Positions 30,343 to 40,229 of a stretch of 64,000 nucleotides of DNA are shown piece by piece (the first letter of the stretch is position 1; each line of letters begins with the position of its first letter). The notes beneath the pieces were generated by a model, which was not told the origin of the DNA, did not search any database, and was given only the letters and a program-made list of their open reading frames with translations. The position numbers were made by a program, and so were the translations under genes. Source of the stretch: Euborellia annulipes (taxonomy: Eukaryota; Arthropoda; Insecta; Dermaptera; Anisolabididae); the NCBI GenBank assembly GCA_023213315.1, contig JAKCPI010000413.1, positions 1 through 64,000 of the forward strand, given 5' to 3'.

Positions 30343-30703
30343 TTACCTATATAATTAGAGTAAAAGTGTTGGTTGGTTTCATGTCAAAAATTCCATGTCG
30401 AGATTTTGGGGTCCCCTGAGGTCAAATAAGTGGCTCCCACAAAATGGTCTGACTGTGAACGAAATATCTCAAGAACAAAAACAGTTAGCAGGTTGAAATT
30501 TTATATTTAAGTCAGGCACCCTCCTGGCAAGTGACACAAAGCGTTTGAACAAAATCGGCCAAAGAGTACTAATACTTTACTTATGTACTTTTTCAGTTTT
30601 TTTTTCAATTTTCTCAAAATTCGCTCCAACGATTTTGATTAAAATTCAAAAATCAATTATTTTTTAGATGCTCTTTAAAATGTATATTCTCATTTTGACC
30701 TTG
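30343..30703 (+). mobile_element. HP copy fused to HEL-B
   Basis: HP body from a weak 5' hairpin (TTACCTATATAATTAGAG) to TATATTCTCATTTTGACCTT. At AAAATTATTTTCATCCCG it switches without spacer to the HEL-B body. Confidence 0.85.
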
Positions 30704-30885
30704 AAAATTATTTTCATCCCGAAATTCCTATAACTTTTTGAGTTATTAATTCCTAAAGTTATGATTTCTCCCATAGGAAATGTATACAGATATATTTATG
30801 TATTCTTTGCTTCTATGTATTCTATGAATATGAACAAGGCACTGGATTGAAATAGTAATATTAATTATATTTTCATAATTTATTT
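30704..30885 (+). repeat. HEL-B body fragment
   Basis: ATTATTTTCATCCCGAAATT to GAACAAGGCACTGGATTG. Head and GC end are missing, and SINE-A follows directly. Confidence 0.8.
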
Positions 30886-31025
30886 GGCGTAGTGGCTAGC
30901 GTGCTGGCCTTCTATACCAAGGGTCGCGGGTTTGGATCTCAGGCAGTCCGATGATTTTATTTAAGCCATTTGGATACAAAACGGTATCCGACGGTCATCC
31001 GCAGTTGACAGGGACCCAGGAGTGT
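30886..31025 (+). mobile_element. SINE-A variant
   Basis: Plus-strand tRNA-like head with A-box TGGCGTAGTGGCTAGCGTG and B-box GGGTTTGGATCTC, then GCAGTCCGATGATTTTATTT and AAGCCATTTGGATACAAAAC. It then diverges into GGTATCCGACGGTCATCC and GGGACCCAGGAGTG, a tail different from the main subfamily. Confidence 0.8.
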
Positions 31026-31366
31026 CTAGACTAATGTTTCCCAACCTTTTGAAGTCCACAGTACCCCAAAGGTGCGTCGGGAATAACATTACACACTAGG
31101 GGCACCCATTCTTTTTTTTTTCCTAACAAAAATTTTTGCCGCACTGCGGAAAACATTTTCACCTTCCGTCAAAATTATTCGACCTTTTATTTTTTTAGAA
31201 ATGCTAGATTATTTTCCGCACTCCGGGAAATTTTTGCCGCTTGCTAAACTAAAATCATTTTATTTTTATTTTATTTTTCGCGCCTCTTTGTTTTGATTTA
31301 TCTAAATATCTCGCGGCACCCCTTGGCCATTCTCGCGGCACCCTTGGGGTGCCCCTACAAAAAAAA
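31026..31366 (+). mobile_element. Probable hAT-like MITE, ends unclear
   Basis: Begins CTAATGTTTCCCAACCTTTT and GTACCCCAAAGGTGCG, and ends GCGGCACCCTTGGGGTGCCC. TTTCCCAACCTTTT...GTACCCC is a common hAT-MITE start. Inside are CGCACTGCGGAAAAC and CGCACTCCGGGAAATTTTTG, like the repeats at 60950-61250. Target duplication not identified. Confidence 0.45.
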
Positions 31367-31367
31367 A

Positions 31368-31433
31368 AACACAGAACACAACTTTCAATTCCCGAAGGTT
31401 GGGTGCTGTGCGCCAGCACACACCAGATTTTTC
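31368..31433. repeat. Solo HP 3' hairpin
   Basis: CACAGAACACAACTTTCAAT ... GTGCTGTGCGCCAGC, then ACACACCAGATTTTTC. The outer left arm is replaced by an A-run. Confidence 0.72.
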
Positions 31434-32030
31434 TTTCCTTATTTTTCTCAAGCCGAGTTCATAAATTGAAGTAGAGAGAAGATCAAATCACCTTTTGTTT
31501 CTATCTTCACTAAAACAAAACAAAAACAAAAAAAAAACAAAAAAAAAACTTTCATCATCTCTTCTAATTTTTTTCTTTTTTTTCGGATAATTGACTCGGT
31601 CGATATTTCCAATCGACAAAGCCCCTCAATGGGTTTTTCGGTCTATTCCAAATGTCAGTGAGGGTGAATTGAACCGGGAGTTATTTCAATAATTTATCAC
31701 ACTAATTCGCCATAAAGAGGCCAGGCCGATTCACGGGCACTACTCTCTCATACATTTATTCAATTAATCACTTTTACCACCCCCTTCCCCCCCTCTTTTT
31801 TTTACTTTCTCCATTGAAACCTAATGAGCAATCAAGCCTACAATTGACTCATTCATATTTAACCCTTTCAATTACTATGTAAACGACTCCACTTCGGATA
31901 AGAAATTGTTTTTTTGTTTGTAACATTGTTATTTAGAATTCTCTTTTCTAATCAATTTCCAATTACAGATCGAAACTTTATTAAAACTCTTTTTTTAAAA
32001 TAAATGATAGATTTTGTATTTGTTTATTAC
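31434..32030. other. No feature recognised
   Basis: AT-rich with A-runs at 31505-31550. No exon, RNA gene or shared repeat. Confidence 0.4.
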
Positions 32031-32092
32031 TTTCTCTTAACTATATAGAAAGTATTGGATTCATGTCGAGATTTTGATGTATATATAATAAG
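32031..32092 (+). repeat. HP 5' end fragment
   Basis: ACTTTCTCTTAACTATATAG, then AAAGTATTGGATTCATGTC and GAGATTTTGATG, cut after about 60 bp. Confidence 0.75.
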
Positions 32093-32111
32093 TTAATAAT
32101 TTTGAAGCTAA

Positions 32112-32371
32112 ATATTGTAGTGATGAGAAGTGGCTGTAGACTTTGAATTGGGTATAGGAGACTTTGCAGCCAAGGAAATTAAATAAAAAACTTTTATTTA
32201 ATTATTAATCGTCGACGTTTCGGTCGCAAGTCACGGCTTTTCTCAGGACGTATTGTTACAATTATTCGTCCTGAGGAAGGTCGTGACTTGCGACCGAAAC
32301 GACGACGATTAATAATTAAATAAAAGTTTTTTATTTAATTTCCTTGGCTGCAAAGTCTCCTATACCCAACT
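32112..32371. mobile_element. Fold-back element with central GAAACG motifs (copy 2)
   Basis: Nearly perfect arms: TTGGGTATAGGAGACTTTGC, AAGGAAATTAAATAAAA, TTTATTTAATTATTAATCGT, CGACGTTTCGGTCGCAAGTC and their reverse complements to 32371. The centre is CAGGACGTATTGTTACAATT, then ATTCGTCCTG. It holds two opposed copies of CCTGAGGAAGGTCGTGACTT followed by GCGACCGAAACG. Confidence 0.85.
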
Positions 32372-32475
32372 TAATATTGTATCGGCAGAAACAAACAAAA
32401 AAAAAATCTGGTATGACCCAGAACACAACTTTCAAGTTGGGTGCTGTGCAACAACACACACCAGATTTTTCTTGC
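32372..32475 (+). repeat. HP 3' end fragment
   Basis: ATATTGTATCGGCAGAAAC followed by AAAAATCTGGTATGACCCAG, AAGTTGGGTGCTGTGC and ACACACCAGATTTTTC. Confidence 0.75.
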
Positions 32476-32485
32476 CTTATTTTTT

Positions 32486-32555
32486 TTGGTTTTGAGGTCT
32501 CCTGAGTCCAAAAAAGTGGGTCCCGCAAAATGTGAACAAAATATCGAAACGTCGA
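32486..32555 (+). repeat. HP body fragment
   Basis: GTTTTGAGGTCTCCTGAGTC, AAAAAAGTGGGTCCCGC, AACAAAATATC. Confidence 0.7.
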
Positions 32556-32587
32556 CTAAATACACTATCTTCTTTTTGAATCTTATT

Positions 32588-32893
32588 TATTTATATAATT
32601 CGTTAATGTCCGTCTGTCTGTCACGCTCTCTTTGACCAATTTCCCGTTTGGAATTTTTTATGCTTAAAGAGGACCTTCTATGGAATACAGGAAAATTATT
32701 TTCATCCCGAAATTCCTAGCACTTTTCGAGTTATTAATTCCTAAAGTTATGATTTCTCTTATAGGAAATGTATAGAGAAATATTTATGTATTCTTTGCAT
32801 TTATGTATTCTATGTATGTGAACATCAAGCATTGGATTGAAATAACAGTAATAATAATTTTTTTTTTTAGAATTTAGAAAAGGAACCTCGCCA
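32588..32893 (+). mobile_element. HEL-B fragment, GC end replaced
   Basis: ATATAATTCGTTAATGTCCG head, CTGTCTGTCACGCTC, and body through GTATGTGAACATCAAGCATT, then GAATTTAGAAAAGGAACCTC in place of the hairpins. Confidence 0.82.
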
Positions 32894-32942
32894 TCGGGCT
32901 TGGTGTAGTTGGTGTGAAAAAGTGTGAGTGTTAAAAAAAAAA
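32894..32942 (+). repeat. Internally deleted SINE-A
   Basis: Head GGGCTTGGTGTAGTTGGTGT joined directly to the tail TGAAAAAGTGTGAGTGTT. About 200 bp of the SINE are missing between them. Confidence 0.7.
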
Positions 32943-32944
32943 TG

Positions 32945-33310
32945 GTGTCAACAAAATATCTCAAGAACAAAAAGAGTTTCGAGGCTGAAATTTTATATTT
33001 AATTTAGGCACTTCACTGGGACACGACACCAAGCTTTTGAACCAAATCGGCCAAAAAGTACTAGTACTTTACTGATATACTTTTTCAGTATTTCCCAATT
33101 TTCTTTAACGATTTTGATTAAAATTCAAAAATCAATTATTTTTTAGATGCTCTTTAAAATGTGTATTCTCATTTTGACATTGCAATCTTTTGAAGCACAC
33201 TTTACTCCTGTACTTTATATGAAAGATAGAAGCCATGCTAAGAGAATATAAATATTTTTCTATGTTTATAAATTTTATTTTGCAGTGCAAACAGTCACAC
33301 CAGATTATTC
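32945..33310 (+). mobile_element. HP copy, 5' end lost, 3' hairpin reduced
   Basis: From CAACAAAATATCTCAAGAAC through the body to GTGCAAACAGTCACACCAGA, with half of the 3' hairpin gone. Confidence 0.83.
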
Positions 33311-33640
33311 CTCTAAATGTCATTTTATATATTTAAATTTTAAAAATATTTTTTTGTTTCTTCCAATTTATTATAAAAAAAATCTCATCTTTTTATTTTA
33401 ACTGATCAAAAACTAAAAACATTAATTACGTATCAAACTTTTGAGAAAAACATGTCAAAACTTTTTAAATATTTAATATTAATAATAATAATAATAATAG
33501 CGCGCCCACGTATGAAAAGTTGCTCTATACTTTCTTTTTTTAATGATTAGCAAATCAAATCAGCAAATTGAAAACTACCCGCTGTTCTGTGGGCATTTAG
33601 ACATAAACTCCAACCAATATGAGAATATTTCGTATGTATG
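33311..33640. other. No feature recognised
   Basis: Very AT-rich. ATTAATAATAATAATAATAA at 33477-33498. Confidence 0.4.
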
Positions 33641-33713
33641 ACTTTGGGCTTCGCCCCCTGGACGCCCCGCCAGCTGGCTCGGACCCGCCTGCGGCGGTCC
33701 CTCGCATTTTCTT

Positions 33714-33981
33714 CACACTTTTTTCTCATTCACACTCACAATCACACACACATTCACACAGTCTTTTCGGCAACTTAGGCCATTTAAGACTTTAAACGTC
33801 AGACTTTAAAACAGACTTTATCCGTTATTTATTATTATACATATTGGGGTTCAGGCATTCTTATATAAGCCATTTGGTATCCAAATGCCTTATATAAAAT
33901 CATCGGACTGCCTGGGGTCCGAACCCGCGATGTTTGGTATACGAGGTTAGCACGCTAACCTCTACGCCAAGCCCCGAGGGC
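33714..33981 (-). mobile_element. SINE-A, full length with target duplication
   Basis: Flanked by GCATTTTCTT (33704-33713) and GCCTTTTCTT (33982-33991), one mismatch. These match the CGCCTTTTCTTAATTATG site of HEL-B. All SINE-A parts are present, including the B-box as GGGGTCCGAACCCGCGA and the head as GCTAACCTCTACGCCAAGCC. Confidence 0.9.
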
Positions 33982-34069
33982 GCCTTTTCTTCTTAATTAT
34001 GAAAAGAAAATTATTATTATTCGATTCCAATTCAGTGCCTGCTCGAGGATTTGTTTACATTCATAGTGT

Positions 34070-35019
34070 GGAGAGCAAATTTCAGTAAGTGAAATGTATT
34101 TCCAGTTAGGTGAAGAAATCAAAGTTCAAAGTTTAAATAAAAAATTAAAAGTTTAATATAAATCAAAAAATAATTAAATCTTTGTCTTGCTGTACAGGTG
34201 ATCGGTATTTTATGATTTAATTATATAATAAAATGTACTCAAATTACAAATTCTCAAATTGATTATATATTTATATTTCCAATATCTTGAAAATATAGAT
34301 ATATATAATATATAATTTTAATTAAGATATTAATAATTAATATTGAAGTGATTGAATGTGATTAAAAGGTATAAAGAGTATATCATTAATATAAATATTT
34401 AAAGTGTTGAATAAAAATATTTAAATGATACTTAAGTTTGTATTAATTTCCATAAGATGAATGTCCAAAATATTAGATGTTAGAGATGTTACGTTTTTCC
34501 ATATATTTTAATGCAGTTGATGAGTCAATAGCGGTGTGTTGTTTCCAAGAAATGACTAGATTGGTTGATGATAAAATTGTTCCTTACTGATATTAAATAA
34601 ATATGTAAGAATTATTTAATATTAGAAGATCAGATTGCTGATATGTAGATTCAATTAATTTGAATGTAATTGCAAAGAGTAAAATTGCAAATCGTATCAA
34701 ATATAATTGATAAGAAAAATATAATTCTAGTAAGATAAAAACAAAAAACCCAGGTAGGTATTCAGCAAATATATATGTATAGAAGGTAAATAGAAAGTAA
34801 AATTGTGTGAAAGGTAGTAAGTAAAATTTTCTCGGAGAGAGAGAGATTCCTTTGCACACGGAGTGAAATTTTAGTAATGGTGGTTTGAATTGAAAGAAAG
34901 CAGTGTAAAGCGACTAGGTGGCTACTTGATTGACGTCACCGCGATGGTCATCCTGAGTAATTATTTTTTGGGCTAATAGATAGCACGCAACTAGATTTAT
35001 TTAAATCAGTGGCGGCTAC
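34070..35019. other. Insertion of unknown type inside HEL-B
   Basis: About 950 bp between ACATTCATAG and ACACATAG in the HEL-B body. It starts TGTGGAGAGCAAATTTCAG and ends ATCAGTGGCGGCT. No clear inverted ends, no poly(A) and no coding sequence. The flanking repeat is imperfect (6 of 8). TGACGTCA occurs at 34931-34938. Very AT-rich in the middle. Confidence 0.5.
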
Positions 35020-35269
35020 ACATAGAATACATAAATGCAAAGAATACATAAATATTTCTCTATACAATTCCTATGGGAGAAATCGTAACTTTAGGAATTA
35101 ATAACTAACTATAAAAGTTATAGGAATTTCGGGATGAAAATAATTTTCCTGTAATCCCGAGAAAGTCCTCTTTATGCATATAAAATTTCATTTCAAAATT
35201 CCAACGGGAAGTTGCCTAAATAGAGCGTGACAGACATACGGACATTAGCGAATTATATATATAGATTAT

Positions 35270-35560
35270 ACATATTAATTAAGAGAAATTTAAAATAAGT
35301 TTAGATGATTTGTAGTTATAGTTGAAGATTCTGCCGATAGGTGGCTGGACTGGTTATCTTACGGCATTATCAGATCACTTATAAGCCTATATTTTTATAC
35401 TGTTAAAAATGATATATAATATTATATTTATAAACTATTCAGAAGAACAACGAAACACAGGAGATTAAATATAGCCCTACCATCCTGCCATCTGTTGGCA
35501 AATTTTCGTAAATTGGGCTTTTTGGTTAAATCTTCAAGACCACGACAAGAAAAAATCGCA
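35270..35560 (+). repeat. R12 repeat, copy 3 (diverged)
   Basis: Shares ACATATTAATTAAG, AATAAGTTTAGATGATTT and the GATAGGTGGCTGGACTGGTT region with R12 copies 1-2, but with many substitutions. A second ATCCTGCCATCTGTTGGCAA at 35484 suggests a local inversion. Confidence 0.5.
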
Positions 35561-36039
35561 ATAATTGTAGAACACTACATAATTAAGTTTTTAAATAAAA
35601 TTACAAAATCTCATTATATTATAAACGCAAAAGTGTATTGCTAGCCAAAAGAACATATACGGTAAATACAATTTTGTTATTAAAAACATAAATATTGTAA
35701 GACTCGAGTGCGTGCCTCTTAATGTGTTTGTTTATACACTTAGAGGAAGAAATTACATAAGTTGTTTTCCAAATGGGTGAAGAGTTCAAACTACTTATGG
35801 AACTTGATAACTTTGTCATCTCAGCTTATGAATAGAGACAATAAACGGCTCTGGGCCGAAGAGAAACGAGGGGGGGGGGGGTCGCAGGTGCTCAAAAACC
35901 TCTTGAGGCCTCTCTCAATGGGCTTCAATTATTTACTAATTTTCAGAAATAAATATCATTGCGGGATTGTGTTAATTTCATTTACGTTGATATTAGAAAC
36001 AAAATAATCATGTCGACTTGCTACAGGATTTACTGAATT
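35561..36039. other. Unassigned, with one arm of an inverted repeat
   Basis: TCAGAAATAAATATCATTGC followed by GGGATTGTGTTAATTTCATT (35943-35982) recurs inverted at 36167-36212. A G-run lies at 35869-35881. Confidence 0.45.
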
Positions 36040-36140
36040 TCCTTTTTACTTTTTCTTGGATGTATATATTGGATTCATGTCAAAAATTGGATGCCGGTTG
36101 TGAGGTCCCAGAGTCCAAAAAAGTGGGTCCCATCTAAAAA
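36040..36140 (+). repeat. HP 5' fragment
   Basis: TTTTACTTTTTCTTGGATGT, ATTGGATTCATGTCAAAAAT and AAAAAAGTGGGTCCCATC. It lies in the loop of the inverted repeat 35943-36212. Confidence 0.7.
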
Positions 36141-36230
36141 TATGATTATTTATCGTAAAATAAATATCAACGAAAATGAAATTAATACAATCCCGCAATG
36201 ATATTTATTTCTGTAAGTTATGTATATATA

Positions 36231-36607
36231 CATAGGCGCCGGAACTGGGGGGGGAGCAAGGGTACATTGCCCCCCCCTGGCATCCTCTAGGAGGGGGCAG
36301 GGGGGGGGGCAAAATTTCTTCTTTTATTTCATTTATTTTTAAAACTTTTGAAAAATAAAATCTTCTAAATTAAAAAAAATTAAAAGAGAAGAAATTCATA
36401 TTTTTCCAAAAATGTTTGATAAAATCACTCCAAATTTTTTAAAATTTTAATTTTATTAAAATTGTGATTTTATTTAATATTTTTAAAGTTTCATAGTAGA
36501 TTTGTTTTTGTTTTATACTATTTGAACATATTAAATTATTTTAATTTTCTAAAAAAAATTTTTTTGCCCCCCCCCCCCCCTGATTCAAATTCGTTCCGGC
36601 GCCCCTG
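36231..36607. mobile_element. hAT-type MITE, 377 bp
   Basis: Ends CATAGGCGCCGGAACTG and GAATTCGTTCCGGCG-type sequence ending TTCCGGCGCCCCTG, with TATATATA on both sides (36223-36230, 36608-36615). Long G and C runs lie just inside both ends. AT-rich core, no ORF. The target duplication is low-complexity, so support rests mainly on the matching ends. Confidence 0.75.
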
Positions 36608-36785
36608 TATATATATTAGGGTGTCCGTTATTTCCCAAATTGCGTTTTATCCTGCAAACGCCCTTTAAATTTTTAGGTTTTGACCTAAAATAAAATATCA
36701 GACCCATATCGACCCTTAATATTCGTATTAAACCGTGCCTAAATCATAATCCATTTTCCATTTAAATAACATGGGATTTTTGCAG

Positions 36786-36954
36786 TTTATAATAGATGTT
36801 ATGAAGTTGGCCCCACGTTGGGCGCCATTTATAATAGATATTATAAATTTTGCCCCAGATTGGGTGCCCTTTATAATAAATATTATGCAGTTAGCTCCAG
36901 GATTGGATGCTATTTATGATAGATGATTTTCTGCTGGCTCCAGGATGGGTACCA
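36786..36954 (+). repeat. Four tandem units of about 42 bp
   Basis: Starts at 36786, 36828, 36870 and 36913. Each unit begins TTTATAATAGATRTTAT and continues with a GTTGGCCCCA-like block and TTGGGTGCCA. Units differ by 20-30 percent. Confidence 0.8.
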
Positions 36955-37249
36955 GTTAGGATGAATTTTCGTTTCCCGTTGCCAATTGTCGTTGAAGATG
37001 GTTGATGGTGGGGGGAGGGTTCACACGCACACACACCAAATGACAACACGAAATTTTTGATTTAACAATTATTAATTAACACGTAATTGGTTTAATTCTT
37101 CTTTAAAATGATACAGTAATAATATGAATAACGATAAAAATGTATAACAGGTAACAAGTTGAAGAAACGTAAAAAATATTTTAATTTAGATAAAAAAAAA
37201 CTGGGTCATTAACCAGAAAAAAATATGAATACATAAGGGTTATGTAATA

Positions 37250-37923
37250 AAAAAATCTGGTGTGACTGTCGCACAGCACACAACTTTCTCTTACCTTCGG
37301 TAATCGAAAGTTGTGTACTGTGCTTGTCACACCAGATTTTTTGTGTCGACATGTATTTAGTTCCCGGCAGTAGGGAATATTTGAATTCAGATGTAAAATT
37401 TATAAGTATGGGAAAATATTTATATTTTGTTACCATGGCAACCATTTCTCCTATCTTTTCTATGGAGTGCAAGAGTAAAGTGGTCTTCAAACAATTTTGA
37501 GGGCAAAACGAGAATATACATTTGAAAGAGCATCTAAAAAATAATTGATTTTTGAATTTTAATCAAAATCGTTAGAGCGAATTTTGAGAAAATCGAAAAA
37601 AAACTGAAAAAGTACATCAGTAAAGTACTAGTACTCTTTGGCCGATTTTGATTAAAAGCTTATTTTTCCGGTCCCGGGGGCTGTTTAACTTAAATATAAA
37701 ATTTCAACCTCCTAGCTCAATTCCTTCATGCTTAAAATTGAACACACACCCACCCACCCACCCACCCACCCACAGACAGACCATGTCGCGAAAACCACTT
37801 TTTTGGATTCAGGGGACCTCAAAACGTGAAGATCCATCAAAATCTCGACATCGAATTTTTGACATGAATCCAATACTTTCTCTCTATATATATATTACAT
37901 ATATACATAGGTAAGAGAAAGTA
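37250..37923 (-). mobile_element. Full-length HP element
   Basis: 3' hairpin at 37250-37342 (AAATCTGGTGTGACTGTCGC ... GTGCTTGTCACACCAGATTT), body in reverse, a (CCCA)n microsatellite at 37744-37771 where other copies have TCTG or GT repeats, and 5' hairpin at 37877-37923. Lies inside the 2.1-kb element. Confidence 0.92.
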
Positions 37924-38220
37924 AAAAAAATATAATAATATTGACAAGGGCTGTCGAATTAATTTTGCAGGGCGCAAAAATATTGTGAATAACTAATGCA
38001 ACTGTTCAGGACGAGAGTCACAAAGCAATTGAATCGTGCTCGTGTCGTTCGCATGAGGCGACGGAAATTTTATACAAAAGTCGTTAAAAATACGTTAGAA
38101 AAATTTTAGAGAAAATAAACGGATTTTCTACTTGAGTAAAATAAATGAATTGACTTAAATAAAAAATAAAATTGAGAAATTAGAATTGGAAATAAAATAA
38201 AATTAAAATAATTACAAGGT

Positions 38221-38614
38221 TACAAGTTTATTTTATTCCACTGAAACAAATATACCTAAAAATACCGTCAGAACATATTTTGTAGGAAATTTAACGCTCT
38301 ACAAAAAAGGTCTGATTACTTTGTTCGATAAATTCAACCCTTTAAAAATAAAGTAAATTTTTTATCTAATTCTTGTATTTTTTTATTTTCTTATCCATCT
38401 GTATGAGTTCAATTGAGATATAAATGAGAATTATGATGGAAATTAAAAAAAAACGATAGTTTTAATGAATACAACTTAATCTTTGAATAACTTTTCTGGG
38501 GTTGAATTTATCGAACAAAGTATTCAGACCTTTTTTGTAGAGCGTTAAATTTCCTACAAAATATGTTCTGACGGTATTTTTAGGTATATTTGTTTCAGTG
38601 GAATAAAATAAACT
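38221..38614. repeat. Inner inverted repeat of the 2.1-kb element
   Basis: Arms 38221-38345 and 38497-38614 share AAACAAATATACCTAAAAAT, ACCGTCAGAACATATTTTGT, AGGAAATTTAACGCTCTACA and GTTCGATAAATTCAACCC in opposite orientation, with a 150-bp loop. Confidence 0.85.
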
Positions 38615-38817
38615 GCAAAAAGTGCAAAAATCCCATGTTATTTAAATGGGAAATGGATTATGATTTAGGCACGATTTAATACGAATATTAAGGGTTGGCA
38701 ATTTGGGAAATAACGGACACCCTAATATATATACATACATAAAAATAAAATAAAATTAACGATACTTGTGGAGGTCCAAATAACAGAAAGATCGAATCAC
38801 TTGGCAATTATTCTTAC

Positions 38818-39180
38818 TTGAATTACTTAAACACAGTAGATGTATCAACAATGGATTTTCCACCACCAGGATCAAGAACCAGCCATTCATTATCTGCTCT
38901 AATAATAGCCTCTTCAGTTGGGTCAGTTAATTATTCACTTGCAATGAATACCAGAGTGCATAGCATAAGTACTTCACACAAAGTGGCTCTTTACCTCTAT
39001 GATTTAGTACTCCTGGAATGTTTTCAAGACAAAAGAACGAACCCACCGCTTATATCTTATCAATTATTCAAAAAATAAATACAAAGGGAACAAGCAATAA
39101 AATATTTAGGGCTAAAATTAATAGACATTAACGAAGAGAGAAATCTGGGTATAACACCGTGGAAGAGATCTTATTTTTAA
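38818..39180 (+). pseudogene. LINE reverse-transcriptase fragment (L1/Tx1-like)
   Basis: Conceptual reading from 38818 gives PPPGSRTSHSLSALIIA, resembling the non-LTR RT motif GTRQGCPLSPLLF, followed about 30 residues later by HKVALYLYDLVLLE, which resembles the catalytic KVALYADDLVLL with the second and third residues of YADD changed. After an in-frame TAA (39076-39078) the same frame goes on with EQAIKYLGLKLIDIN, like the IKYLG motif that follows in L1-type RTs. The catalytic aspartate pair is damaged, a stop is present and both flanks are lost, so it is a dead fragment. Assignment rests on motif order recognised by eye. L1/Tx1 is my best guess among non-LTR clades. Confidence 0.6.
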
Positions 39181-39190
39181 TTGATTGAAG

Positions 39191-39440
39191 GAATCAGGAT
39201 GTCACAGCAACTCTTGTTGAAGGGGAGTGTATATATGTATATATATAAATGTAACAAATTATTTTCATTTAATCAATTTTTATTTTCAGAGTTTTGTCCA
39301 ACCAATGTACACGAATGTTTCAATCCCCAACGGACCATCATCAGGGTCTGAAAAGTGAATAAATCACAATAATTTCTCATATAATATACATTTGTGTTAA
39401 CAAACATTCGTCTTTTGGTTTTAAATGAATTTATTAAATA
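39191..39440. repeat. Segment with CTGATGA ... GAAAC motif
   Basis: On the minus strand (about 39350-39310) ACCCTGATGATGGTCCGTTG is followed by GGGATTGAAACATTCG, a member of the recurring stem-loop motif described in the findings. Otherwise AT-rich. Confidence 0.45.
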
Positions 39441-39441
39441 A

Positions 39442-39820
39442 CTAGCCGCGTCGCCCGCCTGGAGCCCCTCCAGCTGGATCGGGCCTGTCTGCGGCGGACC
39501 CTCGCCTTTTTTCTTAATTATGAAAAGAAAATTATTATTATTCCATTCCAATTCAGTGTCTACTTGAGGATTTGTTTACATTCATGGAATATACAAATGA
39601 AAAGAATACATAAATATTTCTCTAAACATTTCCTATGGGAGAAATCGCAAATTTAAGAATTAATAACTCAAAAAGTTATAGAAATTTCGGGATGAAAATA
39701 ATTTTCCTGTAATCTCTAGAAGGTCCTCTTTAAGCATATAAAATTCATTTCAAAATTTCAACGGGAATTTGCCTAAATAGAGCGTGACAGACAGACATTA
39801 GCAAATTATATATATATAGA
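39442..39820 (-). mobile_element. HEL-B Helitron with shortened GC end
   Basis: A|CTAGCCGCGTCGCCCGCCTG ... CAAATTATATATATATAGA|T, with both ends present. The middle GC hairpin is deleted. Confidence 0.88.
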
Positions 39821-39939
39821 TATAGATATTTTGTCATATATTAAAATGTTGATTATTTTTTATTTTTCACATTTCGAATAAAGTGTTAGTTTGTTGTACA
39901 ATGAGTATTTTTATTAAATAAAATAGGCATACCTTAATT

Positions 39940-40229
39940 CTGAGAGAAATCTGTCAGCTTCAGAAAATTGTGTTCAGACACACCACATTTTTTTGTGCCG
40001 ACTTATATTTAGTTTCCGCCGATATAATAGAATTTACCATGTAAAATTTATAAACAGAGAAAAATATATTTTGTTACCTATGAAGTACAAGAGTAAAGTG
40101 TGCTTCAAACAATTTCAATGGCAAAATGAGAATATATATTTTAAAGAGAATCCAAAAAAGAATTGATTTATGAATTTTAATCAAAATCGTTTGGACAAAT
40201 TTTGAGAAAATCGAAAAAAAACTGAAAAA
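39940..40229 (-). repeat. HP copy, truncated at both sides
   Basis: Remnant of the 3' hairpin (GTTCAGACACACCACATTTT), GTTTCCGCCGATATAATAGA and body to AAAAAACTGAAAAAC, where it is fused to an oppositely oriented copy. Confidence 0.8.

Larger units (their letters stand above)
33641..35265 (-). mobile_element. HEL-B Helitron split by SINE-A and by a 0.95-kb insertion
   Basis: Three pieces of one minus-strand copy: GC end 33641-33713, ATTATGAAAAGAAAATTATT to GTTTACATTCATA (33992-34069), and AGAATACATAAATGCAAAGA to ATTATATATATAGA|T (35020-35265). The terminal CTAG is missing. Confidence 0.82.
36616..38738. mobile_element. 2.1-kb element with long terminal inverted repeats
   Basis: Left end TTAGGGTGTCCGTTATTTCC, then CAAATTG; right end CAATTTGGGAAATAACGGAC followed by ACCCTAA. 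The arms share CCCTTAATATTCGTATTAAA, GCCTAAATCATAATCCATTT and ACATGGGATTTTTGCA. The left arm has 50 extra bp. Inside are 42-bp tandem repeats, an HP copy and a second inverted repeat. No transposase was found. The flanks are TA repeats, so the target duplication cannot be read. Confidence 0.75.
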
